From the NCBI GenBank assembly GCA_045599325.1, contig JAZRVT010000014.1:1-40696 (forward strand): 40,696 nucleotides of DNA, read 5' to 3'. Of the stretch, positions 8,883-16,312 are shown piece after piece. A program made the position numbers and the translations under genes. The notes below the pieces were generated by a model. The model searched no databases and was not told where the DNA came from. It saw only the letters and a list, made by a program, of their open reading frames with translations. Source of the stretch: Cacconaster sp045599325 (lineage in GTDB: Bacteria; Bacteroidota; Bacteroidia; Bacteroidales; UBA932). Every line of letters starts with the position of its first letter. Position 1 is the first letter of the stretch.

Positions 8883-9471
8883 ATGAACAATCATCTTTAT
8901 TTTTTTTGGAGGACTGGTCATTCTCGGTCTTCTCTCACTTCTCATTTTCGTCTTCATCCCTAAAAGACGCCATCTGAGAGCAGCTCTGTCTGACATCAGG
9001 GCACGCATTCTGGAAAGGAAGCTCTACGACGGCATCCTGCTCGAGAGGGTCGTCCAGATCCTCAACGCACGCGGCAGGGCCGGAAGCAACAACGAGCCGC
9101 TCCTCACCAGACTCATCACTAATCTTTTCTCCATCGACGATGTCACCGGCAACGCAATGACCGACGAATTCTACGGCCTTGCCAACATCCACTGCTCAGG
9201 ACTCTGCGACTATCTCCACAACGAATACCCGGAACTGACCAGGAAGGAGATCACCATCTGCGGAATGCTGGCCATCGGACTGGACATAGTGACTGTCTGT
9301 ATGCTTGCGGGCTACGACAATGTGGCCTCTTACTACAACAAGCGCAGCGCCATCCGCCGCACGATGGGTCTTGACCCTGCGGTGAAACTTGAGACATTCC
9401 TGACGGAAACCGTCAGGCTGCTGGAAGAGGAGGACGACAGGAAGTTCTCCGATCTCTTCAGGTCAATCTGA
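8883..9471 (+). CDS. Membrane-anchored LuxR-like helix-turn-helix protein, frameshifted at a T8 tract
   Basis: The only well-placed ATG is at 8883, 4 bases after the aroE stop. Its frame reads MNNHLYFF and then fails: it runs out of phase after a run of eight T (8900-8907) and stops about 26 codons in. Removing one T joins it to a long frame ending at 9471. That frame continues GGLVILGLLSLLIFVFIPKRR (split here as one membrane helix plus basic stop-transfer), a coiled-coil-like region, and a C-terminal domain with LTRKEITICGMLAIG, YYNKRSAIRRTMG and an acidic tail. The latter resembles the LuxR-type HTH at the end of Bacteroidota membrane regulators. Joined length would be about 195 residues. 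As written, the only in-frame ATG is at 9157, giving a 104-residue HTH fragment without the membrane anchor. It could be a pseudogene, a sequencing error, or a slippage-controlled gene. Confidence 0.6.
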
Positions 9472-9605
9472 CATCTTCAGCCATCCGCTCCCCGGGAAAA
9501 CAATAACTGACTTTTAATCGAGACCTCTGTGCCTGGCAAGCGCCCGGGGATGATTCCATACCGTCTACGTTCCGCTGATTCGGACTTGCTGAGAGACAGC
9601 AGATG
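9472..9605. other. Intergenic stretch with a distant GC-rich inverted repeat
   Basis: No gene is visible in these 134 bases between the HTH gene and the terminator region. TCCCCGGG (9489-9496) is perfectly complementary to CCCGGGGA (9543-9550), 46 bases apart, and a small hairpin GCTG/CAGC lies near 9587-9600. I recognise no known RNA family on either strand. Confidence 0.3.
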
Positions 9606-9663
9606 AAAAAAAAGAGGGTGACTAAAAAGTCCAGAAGGACTTAGAGGTCATCCTCTTTCTTTT
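9606..9663 (-). terminator. Bidirectional terminator between the HTH gene and the MFS pair
   Basis: AAAGAGGGTGAC (9611-9622) pairs with GTCATCCTCTTT (9647-9658), 12 pairs with one G-T, and encloses a second hairpin AAGTCC/GGACTT with loop AGAA. A run of eight A (9606-9613) becomes the U tract on the minus strand, right after the end of the first MFS gene. The plus side ends in TTTCTTTTC, so it may also stop plus-strand transcripts. Confidence 0.75.
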
Positions 9664-9677
9664 CAATACAGCGGAAA

Positions 9678-11045
9678 TTATTCGGCAAGTTCCTTTGAAG
9701 GCCTGTCGATCTTGAGTTCAGGATGCTTCTTCGAATTGAACTTGAGAAGGATTGCCACTGTGATGGCGATGATTCCGAGAGCGATGAAGATATACTCTGA
9801 ATGCACTGACTTCTGCACCTCTTCATAAGCTCCGTTGCTCATGATTCTGCCCACGAAGATAGGAACGAGGAGCATACCCATGTTCTGGATCCAGTAGATG
9901 AGAGAGTATGCAGTGCCGAGGTTCTTCTCAGGAACGATCTTAGGAACTGAAGGCCACATAGCCGAAGGAACAAGTGAGTAGCCGATACCCAGAAGGACGA
10001 TTGCGCAGTAGCCGAAGAACTTGGCAGTTGCGAAAGCAAGCATCAGATGTGCCGCAAACACGAGGACCGCACCGGTGATCATCCAGGTAGTTGCCTTGCC
10101 CACCTTGTCGACGAGGGCGCCGAAAAGCGGGGTGAAGAGCACAGGGGCGAATGCGATCATTGAGATCATCACTGAAACCACCTTGTCGTCGAGACCGAAG
10201 CGAGGCATTATGATGGATGTGCCGAACTTCTTGAAGCTGATGACACAGCAGTAGAAGAATACGCAGAGGAGCGCTATCATTATGAAGCGAGGGTTCTTGA
10301 GCACCTTGATGATGTCGGAGAACTTGAACTTGTCCTCCTCCTTCTGCTCGCCACGCTGGGTCATAATGCCCTCCTGCTTGTCGTATTTCGCATCCATTGC
10401 CACGAAGATGGCCCAGAGAATCGCACCGATGAAGATGAATGCAAGACCGAAGATTGCAGGGCGGTTGGTTGCGTTGAGAGGATAGAATCCGTCAGCGTTT
10501 GCCATCACGATGCGCGGAGCAAGGATCATTGCGAGACCTGTTCCGATACGTGCGATGGAGAGCTGCAGACCCATTGCAAGAGCCACATTCTTTCCTTTGA
10601 ACCATTTGGCGATTGACCTTGTCACAGCAACTCCCGCAATCTCGCTTCCGAGGCCGAATATCATACAGCCGATGTATGCGATGGTGAGGGACTTGCTTGC
10701 AGGGAGACCGGCGGAGATGGCGACTGTCACGATAGCGGCTCCGAGGAGCATCAGGCCCACGAATACAGAACCGATGAGGCGGACGCCGAACTTGTCAAGA
10801 AGGATACCGCAGATGATGAGGCCGCCCCATACGCAGAGGAATGAGTAGCCGCCGGCATAGAGTCCGAAGTTTGCGGAGCTCCATCCGAGCTGAAGCATCT
10901 CAGGGTTCTTGAAGATGTGCGACACTGTTGAGAACATGTCGTCGAAGAAATAGGAGCCGAACATCGGCACCACAAGGCACGCCAGAGCGAGCCAGCAGGC
11001 GATCTTGCTGGCTTTGAGCGTTTTAGCTTTTTGTGTGTCTGTCAT
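9678..11045 (-). CDS. MFS transporter, MFSD1-like (second of a tandem pair)
   Basis: A 455-residue integral membrane protein with about 12 hydrophobic helices in two halves split by a charged loop (about 225-250, rich in Lys, Glu and Gln). The segment KWFKGKNVALAMGLQLSIARIG and the later AMWPSVPKIVPEKNLGTAY with IQNMGM match the pattern I know from the MFSD1 branch of the major facilitator superfamily, whose animal member moves dipeptides across the lysosomal membrane. The substrate here is therefore plausibly small peptides or a related solute, but that is inference. DKFGVR after helix 2 is the usual MFS loop 2-3 motif. It follows its paralogue by 15 bases and ends at a strong terminator, so the two form one operon. 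Charged residues inside helices could reflect proton coupling. Confidence 0.8.
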   Translation of the reverse strand: MTDTQKAKTLKASKIACWLALACLVVPMFGSYFFDDMFSTVSHIFKNPEMLQLGWSSANFGLYAGGYSFLCVWGGLIICGILLDKFGVRLIGSVFVGLMLLGAAIVTVAISAGLPASKSLTIAYIGCMIFGLGSEIAGVAVTRSIAKWFKGKNVALAMGLQLSIARIGTGLAMILAPRIVMANADGFYPLNATNRPAIFGLAFIFIGAILWAIFVAMDAKYDKQEGIMTQRGEQKEEDKFKFSDIIKVLKNPRFIMIALLCVFFYCCVISFKKFGTSIIMPRFGLDDKVVSVMISMIAFAPVLFTPLFGALVDKVGKATTWMITGAVLVFAAHLMLAFATAKFFGYCAIVLLGIGYSLVPSAMWPSVPKIVPEKNLGTAYSLIYWIQNMGMLLVPIFVGRIMSNGAYEEVQKSVHSEYIFIALGIIAITVAILLKFNSKKHPELKIDRPSKELAE

Positions 11046-11060
11046 ATGTTTAAGAGATTG

Positions 11061-12428
11061 TTATTTCTTGATATTTGGTTCCTCGAGACCGTATCCCTTC
11101 TTCACATCCTCTCTCTTGAGCATAAGACTGAAGATGAAGGCCAGGACTCCGAAGCTGGAGAATACTATCATAGGTACGAGATATCCGCCGGTTGACTCGC
11201 GGAGGGATCCGATGAGCATCGGCACGAAGCAGAGGCCGATGTTCTGGACCCAGAAGATGAGGCAGTATGCCGATCCGAGTATCTTCTCGTCAATGATCTT
11301 CGGCACAGAAGGCCAGAGGGCGGCAGGGACAAGCGAGAAGCTGACGCCGAGCACGACGATAAGTATGAGGGCGAATGTCTTTGACGGGAAGAGCGGAAGC
11401 AGGAATGCGAAGCTGAGATGGCAGACAATCATAATGATTGAGCCCAGCAGAAGCATCGACGCACCCTTGCCCTTGCGGTCAAGGAAGATTCCGAGAACCG
11501 GCGTGAGGCACATCGCCAGTATCGGGAAGCAGCTGAAGAGCTTTGCTGCAGAGGCCGCCTCGATGGCGAGAGTCTCCTCGAGGAAGTTGGTGGCATATCT
11601 CTGGAACGGGAAGATTGCGCTGTAGTAAAGCACACAGAGGAGTGCCACGATCCAGAACATCTTGCTCTTGAAGATTGCACCGAGGTCGCTGATGTGGAAC
11701 TCGTCCTCAGGGGATTTCTCTTCAGTGGCGAGGCCGGCGGCGACGAGGGTCTTGTCGAATTTGCGGTCCATAACACCGAAGATCAGGAAGTTGATGAGGC
11801 CTATCACGAGCAGCGCACCGCAGAATCCCACCGGAGCAAGGACAGAAGCGTTGAACTTTGCAGAGATGATCGGAGCAATCCACATCACTCCGAACACACC
11901 GAGACGGGCGATGGCCATCTCAAGTCCCATAGCGAGGGCCATCTCCTTTCCCTTGAACCATTTAGCAAGGATCTTGGAGACATTGGTGCCTTCCATCTCG
12001 CAGCCGCAGCCGAAGATCATGAATCCCAGCGAAGCCATCTTGGCGCTTGCAGGCATTGAGGTCCACCAGGTGCCGAGCCAGCCGTAGAACGCTGTCTGAG
12101 CAAACCAGTCGCTTATACCTATGAATTTTATGGCGGCGCCGAGAACCATCAGGGCGGCTGAGAGCCAGCCTGCGAAGCGTACGCCGAGCTTGTCAAGGAT
12201 AACACCCGCGATGAGCAGGAAACCGCACACGTTAAGGATATATTCGGATGCTGCATACTTGCCGAAGACGCCGCTGTTCCATCCGAGGCTGGACTCGACG
12301 AGAGACTTGAGCGGAGACATCACATCAACGAACATATAGGCGAAGAACATCATCGACGCCACGAGCAAAAGGACACCCCAGCGTGCGACAGGGTTGTCGT
12401 TCATCAGTTTATAGATCTTTTCACTCAT
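11061..12428 (-). CDS. MFS transporter, MFSD1-like (first of a tandem pair)
   Basis: This is a paralogue of the neighbouring transporter with exactly the same length, 455 residues. It shares the landmarks LDKLGVRFAGW after helix 2, LAKWFKGKEMALAMGLEMAIARLG at helices 4-5 (quoted in parts elsewhere), and AALWPSVPKIIDEKILGSAY with VQNIGL near helices 10-11. An insertion of about 10 residues with WLGTWWTSMP lies in the helix 3-4 region, and a charged loop splits the halves at about 225-245. It is the promoter-proximal gene of the pair, with a strong promoter at 12458-12490. The two copies differ enough in the periplasmic loops and pore residues to suggest different substrates or a heteromeric function, though the sequence does not settle this. 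Substrate unknown; small peptides are the best guess from the family. Confidence 0.8.
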   Translation of the reverse strand: MSEKIYKLMNDNPVARWGVLLLVASMMFFAYMFVDVMSPLKSLVESSLGWNSGVFGKYAASEYILNVCGFLLIAGVILDKLGVRFAGWLSAALMVLGAAIKFIGISDWFAQTAFYGWLGTWWTSMPASAKMASLGFMIFGCGCEMEGTNVSKILAKWFKGKEMALAMGLEMAIARLGVFGVMWIAPIISAKFNASVLAPVGFCGALLVIGLINFLIFGVMDRKFDKTLVAAGLATEEKSPEDEFHISDLGAIFKSKMFWIVALLCVLYYSAIFPFQRYATNFLEETLAIEAASAAKLFSCFPILAMCLTPVLGIFLDRKGKGASMLLLGSIIMIVCHLSFAFLLPLFPSKTFALILIVVLGVSFSLVPAALWPSVPKIIDEKILGSAYCLIFWVQNIGLCFVPMLIGSLRESTGGYLVPMIVFSSFGVLAFIFSLMLKREDVKKGYGLEEPNIKK

Positions 12429-12457
12429 TTGGTTAGGTTTGTTGGACTAATAATCTT

Positions 12458-12490
12458 CAAAATTAGCAAAAAAAAGGTGAAAAAGGCAAA
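12458..12490 (-). promoter_or_regulatory. Bacteroidota promoter for the MFS pair
   Basis: On the minus strand TTTG (12490-12487) is followed after 21 bases by TAATTTTG (12465-12458). Both elements match the consensus exactly. The ATG of the first transporter is at 12428, a leader of about 25 bases. Confidence 0.7.
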
Positions 12491-12497
12491 TTATCAG

Positions 12498-12505
12498 TAC
12501 CTTTG
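12498..12505 (+). promoter_or_regulatory. Possible -7 element for the CXXCH/PD40 lipoprotein gene
   Basis: TACCTTTG is a perfect TAnnTTTG, but I find no TTTG at 19-21 bases upstream. The ATG is only 10 bases downstream, so transcripts would be almost leaderless. It lies back to back with the MFS promoter in an 87-base divergent gap. Confidence 0.35.
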
Positions 12506-12515
12506 GAACCAAACA

Positions 12516-13850
12516 ATGAGAATAAGGCTTTTTACGACGGTCCTTGCGGTGCTCGCAGCTGCCGCATCCTGCGTCCCCGGACAGTTCAGGGAATGCGGGG
12601 AAGCACCGCATATATTCCCGGACTATGTCGGAGTGACTGTGCCCGAAGGCATCGCCCCGCTGACGTTTGAGATGGCCGACGGCAGACGCTTCCGCGAAGA
12701 GCGTAGACGCGAAGGCGACACCCTCTGGATAACTGTCGAAGCCTGGGAGAAGGGATCCCGCGAAGGAGTGCGCTACGCCCCGTTCCCCGTATGCATATCC
12801 GGTGACCCCATCGACCCGTACATTGCCTACAGGCTGATAGAACCGGGCTATGAAAGCTGGCACGATATGGGGATATACCAGCGGCGGCTCTCATCGTATG
12901 AGGAGAAGTCCATCGTCACCAACAAAGCCAACGGGATGGGCTGCGTCAACTGCCACACCTTCCTCAACGGTGATCCTGACAGGATGTTCTTCCACGCCCG
13001 CGGCAAGGGTGGCGGCACAGTGTTCGCCGACGGGGAGAATGCCCGGCTGTTCAACCTTGCCGAAGCAGGCCCCGGCAGGCAGGGCACCTACCCCGCCTGG
13101 CATCCTGAAGGCAGATATGTCGCCTTCTCGTCAAACGACACCCGCCAGTGCTTCACAATCAGGAACGAACAGCCCATTGAAGTGTATGACACTGCTTCTG
13201 ACATAATACTTCTCGACCTTGAGACGGACGCCATGACACTGGTTCCGGCTCTCTCCGGAGATGATGTCCTCGAGACCTTCCCGTCCTGGTCGCCTGACGG
13301 CAGCAGGCTCTATTACTGCGCATCGGACAATCCCGGGAAACTCCCTGAAAACCGTGGGAAGCTCCGCTACAGGCTGATGTCCGTCGGATTCGAGAACGGA
13401 GAGTTTTCAGGAGAGCCCGAGACATTATTCGACTGCGACTCCCTCTCTGTCTCATTCCCACGTGCAAGTGGCAGCCTGCTGGTCTTCACCGCAGCCCGAT
13501 TCGGAACCTTCCCTGTATGGCACAGAGAGGCCGACCTCTGGGCACTGGACCTGGACACCGGCGCGGTCAGGAGGCTGGACGAGATAAACAGCGACGACAC
13601 CGAGAGCTACCATTCCTGGTCCAGCGAAGGAAAATGGATGGTCTTCGGCAGCAGGCGTACCGACGGCCGCTACACAAGGCTGTTCATCACCCACTGCGAG
13701 GGCGGCGGCCGCTTCTCCAAGCCATTCCTGCTCCCGCAGAGGAGTCCTGACCACAACACACTGAGACTCAAGTCATATAACATCCCTGAATTCATCAAGG
13801 GTGAGTCACCGGACCGTCAGCGCAGCGTATCCGCGCTATTTGAACGATGA
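12516..13850 (+). CDS. Lipoprotein with a CXXCH motif and PD40/TolB-like repeats
   Basis: The ATG at 12516 gives 444 residues beginning with a lipoprotein signal peptide, lipobox AASC and Cys19. The frame extends 29 codons upstream, but those would place a charged stretch before the signal peptide, so the internal ATG is preferred. A first domain (about 25-130) has no motif I know. CVNCH at 143-147, in the context NGMGCVNCHTFLNGDPDRM, is a c-type heme-attachment signature. It is followed by at least three PD40/WD40-like blades with WHPEGRYVAFSS (about 195), SWSPDGSRLYY (about 258) and SWSSEGKWMVFGS (about 369). The protein is likely tethered to a membrane outside the cytoplasm. Heme binding is inferred from the motif alone. 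It overlaps the next gene by ATGA, so the two are coupled. Confidence 0.75.
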   Translation: MRIRLFTTVLAVLAAAASCVPGQFRECGEAPHIFPDYVGVTVPEGIAPLTFEMADGRRFREERRREGDTLWITVEAWEKGSREGVRYAPFPVCISGDPIDPYIAYRLIEPGYESWHDMGIYQRRLSSYEEKSIVTNKANGMGCVNCHTFLNGDPDRMFFHARGKGGGTVFADGENARLFNLAEAGPGRQGTYPAWHPEGRYVAFSSNDTRQCFTIRNEQPIEVYDTASDIILLDLETDAMTLVPALSGDDVLETFPSWSPDGSRLYYCASDNPGKLPENRGKLRYRLMSVGFENGEFSGEPETLFDCDSLSVSFPRASGSLLVFTAARFGTFPVWHREADLWALDLDTGAVRRLDEINSDDTESYHSWSSEGKWMVFGSRRTDGRYTRLFITHCEGGGRFSKPFLLPQRSPDHNTLRLKSYNIPEFIKGESPDRQRSVSALFER

Positions 13851-14980
13851 GAAAGGCACTGTTCCCGACACTTACAGCAGCCGCCGTATTCTGCACCTGC
13901 TTCTTCTGCCAGCGTCACACTCTGATGCAGCAGGAGTTCAACGGCCTTTTCCTGCTGACCGGCGACTATTTCCGCGAAGTGTTCAATGGCAGCTTCCCGC
14001 TTTCCAACCTGCTCGGCAGCTTTCTGGTACAGTTCTACCGAATCCCGTGGGCCGGCCCTCTGGCCACCGCGCTTCTTGCCGCCGCAGCGTGGCTCCTCGC
14101 CCGAAGGATATTCCGTTTCACAGGCAGATGGAGCGTCGTGGCGGCATCTGCTGCGGCCTGCACCTTATGGATGCTGGCCGCCTTCTCAACCACCCCTGCC
14201 GCACCGTCTGCGGCATTCCTCATCATACTTGCGCTCTGGGCCGCAGTCCTGGCCATCGACCGCAAATCCGAAGCAAGGGAGAGCGGAACTCTGCAGAACG
14301 CCGCCGCTGCCGCAATGACAGCCGCCGCTGCCGCAGTAATAGTCTTCTCCCCTGCCATCCGCGACCGCGAGGTCTGGGACCGCATCGAGCATTCGGCAGT
14401 CCACGGGAAATGGGCGGACATCACCGCCGTCATAACTCCGTACCGTGCGTCTGAGGATCCGAACATGCTGCCTTTCGCAGCCCTTGCCCTTGCGGAGAGG
14501 GGACAGCTTGTCTCGAGTTTTGGAAAATACCCTTTCCGGGGTCCCGGCGACCTGGACTTCGAAGGATTGACTGACCGCCGCAGCTATCTTTTCGGCAGTC
14601 TCTTCAACGCCTCGGCCGGATGCACGAACGAGGCTGTCCACCAGCTCTTCCAGTCGTCCTGCAACCTTCCGCACGGCACCAGTTTCGGCACGATCAGGCA
14701 GCTGATCAGATACAATATGATTGCCGGCAACACCGCAATGGCCACCAAATACTGCAGCATTCTGGCCCGCAGCCCGTTCAACGCCTCAACGGCAAGAGAC
14801 GTGGCCGCCGCCATCCTCGCAATGGAACCGAAGGCTTCTCCCCTGGACCCGGGAGATTCCTCAGAAGCAGCAGTCATCACCCACAGTTCAGCAGTCAACC
14901 TGAAACTTCTCTATGACGAAGGGCTCTTCACCCCGGCCGCCGCAGAAAAGGCAAGATGCCTGATGATGATGGGCGATTGA
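13847..14980 (+). CDS. Multi-pass membrane protein of unknown function (DUF6057-like)
   Basis: The product has 377 residues. The N-terminal half holds about five hydrophobic helices (near 5-20, 52-66, 70-88, 94-115 and 118-137, with another near 150-168), rich in Ala. The C-terminal half (from about 180) is soluble and looks helical and repeat-like, with LPFAALALAERGQL and GNTAMATKYCSILARSPFNAS. These lines remind me of DUF6057 proteins of Bacteroidota, but I cannot confirm it, and members I recall seem longer, so this one may be a short form. Its ATG overlaps the stop of the CXXCH/PD40 lipoprotein by 4 bases, which argues for a shared role at the membrane. purA follows after 54 bases with its own likely promoter. 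Confidence 0.6.
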   Translation: MRKALFPTLTAAAVFCTCFFCQRHTLMQQEFNGLFLLTGDYFREVFNGSFPLSNLLGSFLVQFYRIPWAGPLATALLAAAAWLLARRIFRFTGRWSVVAASAAACTLWMLAAFSTTPAAPSAAFLIILALWAAVLAIDRKSEARESGTLQNAAAAAMTAAAAAVIVFSPAIRDREVWDRIEHSAVHGKWADITAVITPYRASEDPNMLPFAALALAERGQLVSSFGKYPFRGPGDLDFEGLTDRRSYLFGSLFNASAGCTNEAVHQLFQSSCNLPHGTSFGTIRQLIRYNMIAGNTAMATKYCSILARSPFNASTARDVAAAILAMEPKASPLDPGDSSEAAVITHSSAVNLKLLYDEGLFTPAAAEKARCLMMMGD

Positions 14981-15004
14981 TTTCGCTTTTTGTCAAATAA
15001 GTAG

Positions 15005-15012
15005 TATTTTTG
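15005..15012 (+). promoter_or_regulatory. -7 element for purA-dxs, followed by a leader hairpin
   Basis: TATTTTTG is a perfect TAnnTTTG. The best upstream partner at the right distance (TTTC at 14981-14984, 20 bases) is imperfect. Just downstream TGTGGGTTA (15011-15019) can pair with TAACCACA (15022-15029) with one bulged G, placing a small hairpin at the very 5' end of the message, 5 bases before the purA ATG. Confidence 0.45.
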
Positions 15013-15034
15013 TGGGTTAAATAACCACACTTCA

Positions 15035-16306
15035 ATGAAAGCAAATCTCGACGTAGTCCTCGGTCTCCAGTGGGGAGATGAAGGAAAAGGCAAGATAGTA
15101 GATGTCCTCGCTGACAAATATCCGGTAGTAGCACGTTTCCAGGGCGGCCCTAACGCAGGCCACTCCATCCATTTCGGAGAGACCGGGTTCGTGCTCCACT
15201 CTGTTCCGTCAGGAGTCTTCAGAGAAGGCTCGGTCAACATCATAGGCAACGGCGTTGTCCTCGACCCTGTCATCTTCCGTGAGGAGTGCAAGGCCATCGA
15301 GGCTCTCGGAGTGCCGGTAAGGGAGCGCATCAGGATAGCAAAGAGAACAAACCTCATCGTGCCGACCCACAGGCTGATGGATGCCGCCAATGAAATCGCG
15401 CTCGGAAAGTCGAAGATCGGGTCCACCCTCAAGGGCATCGGACCGGCCTACTCCGACAAGACCGGCCGCAACGGCCTCCGCGTGGGCGACCTGCTCCAGC
15501 CGGATTTCAAGGAAAAATACAACACACTCAAGAAGAAACATATCGGCCAGCTGAGCCGCTACGACTTCCAGTATGACCCGGAGGCGGGAGAGAAAGAGTG
15601 GATGGAAGCGGCAGAGTACCTCAAGACCTTCGATATCGTCGACGGCGAATACCTTGTCAACACTCTTCTCGACGAAGGGAAGGCAATCCTTGCAGAGGGT
15701 GCCCAGGGCTCGATGCTCGACGTTGACTTCGGCTCATATCCTTTCGTGACATCCTCATCCACCGCCTGTGCCGGAGCCTGCACCGGTCTCGGCGCAGCCC
15801 CTTCCCGCATCGGCAAGGTCTACGGTGTATTCAAAGCATACTGCACCCGAGTCGGCAGCGGTCCGTTCCCTACCGAACTCTTCGATGAGACGGGAGAGGA
15901 GCTCAGGCAGAAGGGCCACGAATTCGGAGCCACCACAGGCCGTCCGCGCCGCACCGGCTGGATTGACCTTGTCGCGCTCAAATATGCCATAATGATCAGC
16001 GGAGTAACCGAACTCATCATGATGAAGGCCGATGTCCTCGACGGATTCGACACACTCAAGGCCGCTGTCGCCTATGAGGTCGACGGAAAGCAGACCACCT
16101 GCGTTCCTTACGATGTCTATGCCGACGTAAAGCCTGTCTACCGCGAATTCAAGGGCTGGAGCACTCCTGTTGCGGGATGCCGCACAGAAGCTGAGCTCCC
16201 TGCCGAGTTCCTGGACTACATCAGGTTCATCGAGGAGGAGACCGGCGTTCCAGTGAGCGTTCTCTCAATCGGTCCGGACCGCGACCAGACTATCATCAGG
16301 AAATAA
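15035..16306 (+). CDS. purA: Adenylosuccinate synthetase
   Basis: PurA joins IMP and aspartate with GTP hydrolysis to give adenylosuccinate, the first committed step to AMP. The product has 423 residues, the normal size. The P-loop-like QWGDEGKGK at 12-20 contains the catalytic Asp14, and NAGHS about 38-42 contains the catalytic His. GSTLKGIGPAYSDK (about 128-141) forms the IMP-binding segment, and the TTGRPRRTGW block (about 299-308) is the aspartate-binding loop. SIGPDR near the C-terminus is the guanine-recognition region. dxs follows after 6 bases, so the two are cotranscribed. Confidence 0.97.
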   Translation: MKANLDVVLGLQWGDEGKGKIVDVLADKYPVVARFQGGPNAGHSIHFGETGFVLHSVPSGVFREGSVNIIGNGVVLDPVIFREECKAIEALGVPVRERIRIAKRTNLIVPTHRLMDAANEIALGKSKIGSTLKGIGPAYSDKTGRNGLRVGDLLQPDFKEKYNTLKKKHIGQLSRYDFQYDPEAGEKEWMEAAEYLKTFDIVDGEYLVNTLLDEGKAILAEGAQGSMLDVDFGSYPFVTSSSTACAGACTGLGAAPSRIGKVYGVFKAYCTRVGSGPFPTELFDETGEELRQKGHEFGATTGRPRRTGWIDLVALKYAIMISGVTELIMMKADVLDGFDTLKAAVAYEVDGKQTTCVPYDVYADVKPVYREFKGWSTPVAGCRTEAELPAEFLDYIRFIEEETGVPVSVLSIGPDRDQTIIRK

Positions 16307-16312
16307 TCCGAT

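Noticed and set aside
9472..9605. Signal recognition particle RNA or cobalamin riboswitch
   Set aside because: The GGAAGGAAGCAG-type SRP core and the riboswitch boxes are absent on both strands.
12429..12515. N-terminal extension of the CXXCH/PD40 lipoprotein
   Set aside because: It would place 29 residues, including a lysine-rich stretch, before a clear lipoprotein signal peptide, and the segment contains the divergent promoter.
13801..14454. 217-codon open frame overlapping the membrane protein gene
   Set aside because: It is an out-of-phase shadow of a high-GC gene with an arginine- and proline-rich composition and no recognisable domain; the 13847 frame has membrane helices and a coupled ATGA start.
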